A stretch of 5,966 bases of DNA from contig CALFEQ010000001.1 of the NCBI GenBank assembly GCA_937949945.1, forward strand, positions 1 to 5,966. Reading direction: 5' to 3'. A model generated the notes under the pieces. It saw nothing but the letters and a program-made list of their open reading frames with translations, was not told the origin of the DNA and did not search any database. Both the position numbers and the translations under genes were made by a program. This DNA is from an uncultured Myxococcales bacterium. Lineage in GTDB: Bacteria > Myxococcota_A > Polyangia > Polyangiales > Polyangiaceae. Of the stretch, positions 5,770 to 5,966 are shown piece after piece (the first letter of the stretch is position 1; every line of letters starts with the position of its first letter).

Positions 5770-5776
5770 GTAGGCC

Positions 5777-5966
5777 ATGAAGATTACTCCGACGTGGATT
5801 CACAACTTCGAGACGCGGCTGAACACGCTCATCGACGGCTCGAGTGAGCGCATCACGCGCAATCTGTTTTGGGACAAGGTCATGGATCTGAAGGAGAGCG
5901 TCACCGGTCGTGAGCTCTTCTTCTGGCTGATCGAGTCCGCGAAGCTCTATCGCGAGGGCCAGGGCG
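5777..5966 (+). CDS. Probable major capsid protein, Mu gpT-like (3' end missing)
   Basis: ATG 5777 opens a frame that stays open to the window edge, giving 63 codons. GGAGG at 5761-5765 lies 11 bases upstream, and the gene starts 7 bases after the decoration gene stop. The visible N-terminus starts MKITPTWIHNFETRLNTLID and continues with LFWDKVMDLKESVTGRELFFWLIESAKLY. It resembles the start of Mu-like major head subunits, which often begin M-(K/I)-(I/V)-T-P followed by a helical N-terminal arm. Position after protease/scaffold and cement genes is the expected place for the HK97-fold shell protein. The fold itself lies beyond the window, so the call rests on the N-terminal pattern and context. 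Confidence 0.75.
   Translation, partial: MKITPTWIHNFETRLNTLIDGSSERITRNLFWDKVMDLKESVTGRELFFWLIESAKLYREGQG

Overview
The window is a piece of the virion head (packaging and capsid) module of a tailed dsDNA phage or prophage. All genes are on the + strand and tightly packed. The DNA is GC-rich, with strong G/C preference at third codon positions and arginine-rich proteins. This fits a high-GC bacterial host, but no host gene, tRNA or integration gene is present, so the host cannot be named and a free phage cannot be told from a prophage.

Layout, left to right: (1) the 3' part of a gene for a helix-turn-helix (HTH) protein with a helical C-terminal domain, in the usual place of a small terminase subunit; (2) a complete large terminase with ATPase and nuclease motifs; (3) a second, shorter HTH protein whose HTH region resembles that of gene 1, overlapping the terminase stop by ATGA; (4) a gap of about 42 bases containing a perfect 15-base palindrome; (5) a 59-residue ORF with a GTG start, whose C-terminus repeats the C-terminal peptide of the large terminase; (6) a DUF935/Mu gp29-like portal protein; (7) an S49 (SppA/lambda C-like) head maturation protease fused to an acidic scaffold-like region, with a good internal start for a separate nested scaffold protein; (8) a small probable capsid cement/decoration protein ending in collagen-like Gly-X-Y triplets; (9) the first 63 codons of the probable major capsid protein.

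Together genes 1, 2 and 6 would recognise, cut and pump DNA into the prohead through the portal. Genes 7 to 9 would build the prohead on a scaffold, mature it and stabilise it. ATGA overlaps or short gaps link most genes, so they are probably co-transcribed and often translationally coupled.

The least ordinary part is 1980-2590: an HTH gene, a palindrome and a small ORF sit between terminase and portal, and the small ORF shares the terminase tail motif DPYQALxxWR. This may be a regulatory insertion with a partial duplication, or a small protein that mimics the terminase tail. The usual Mu-like gpF (minor head) gene is absent between portal and protease.
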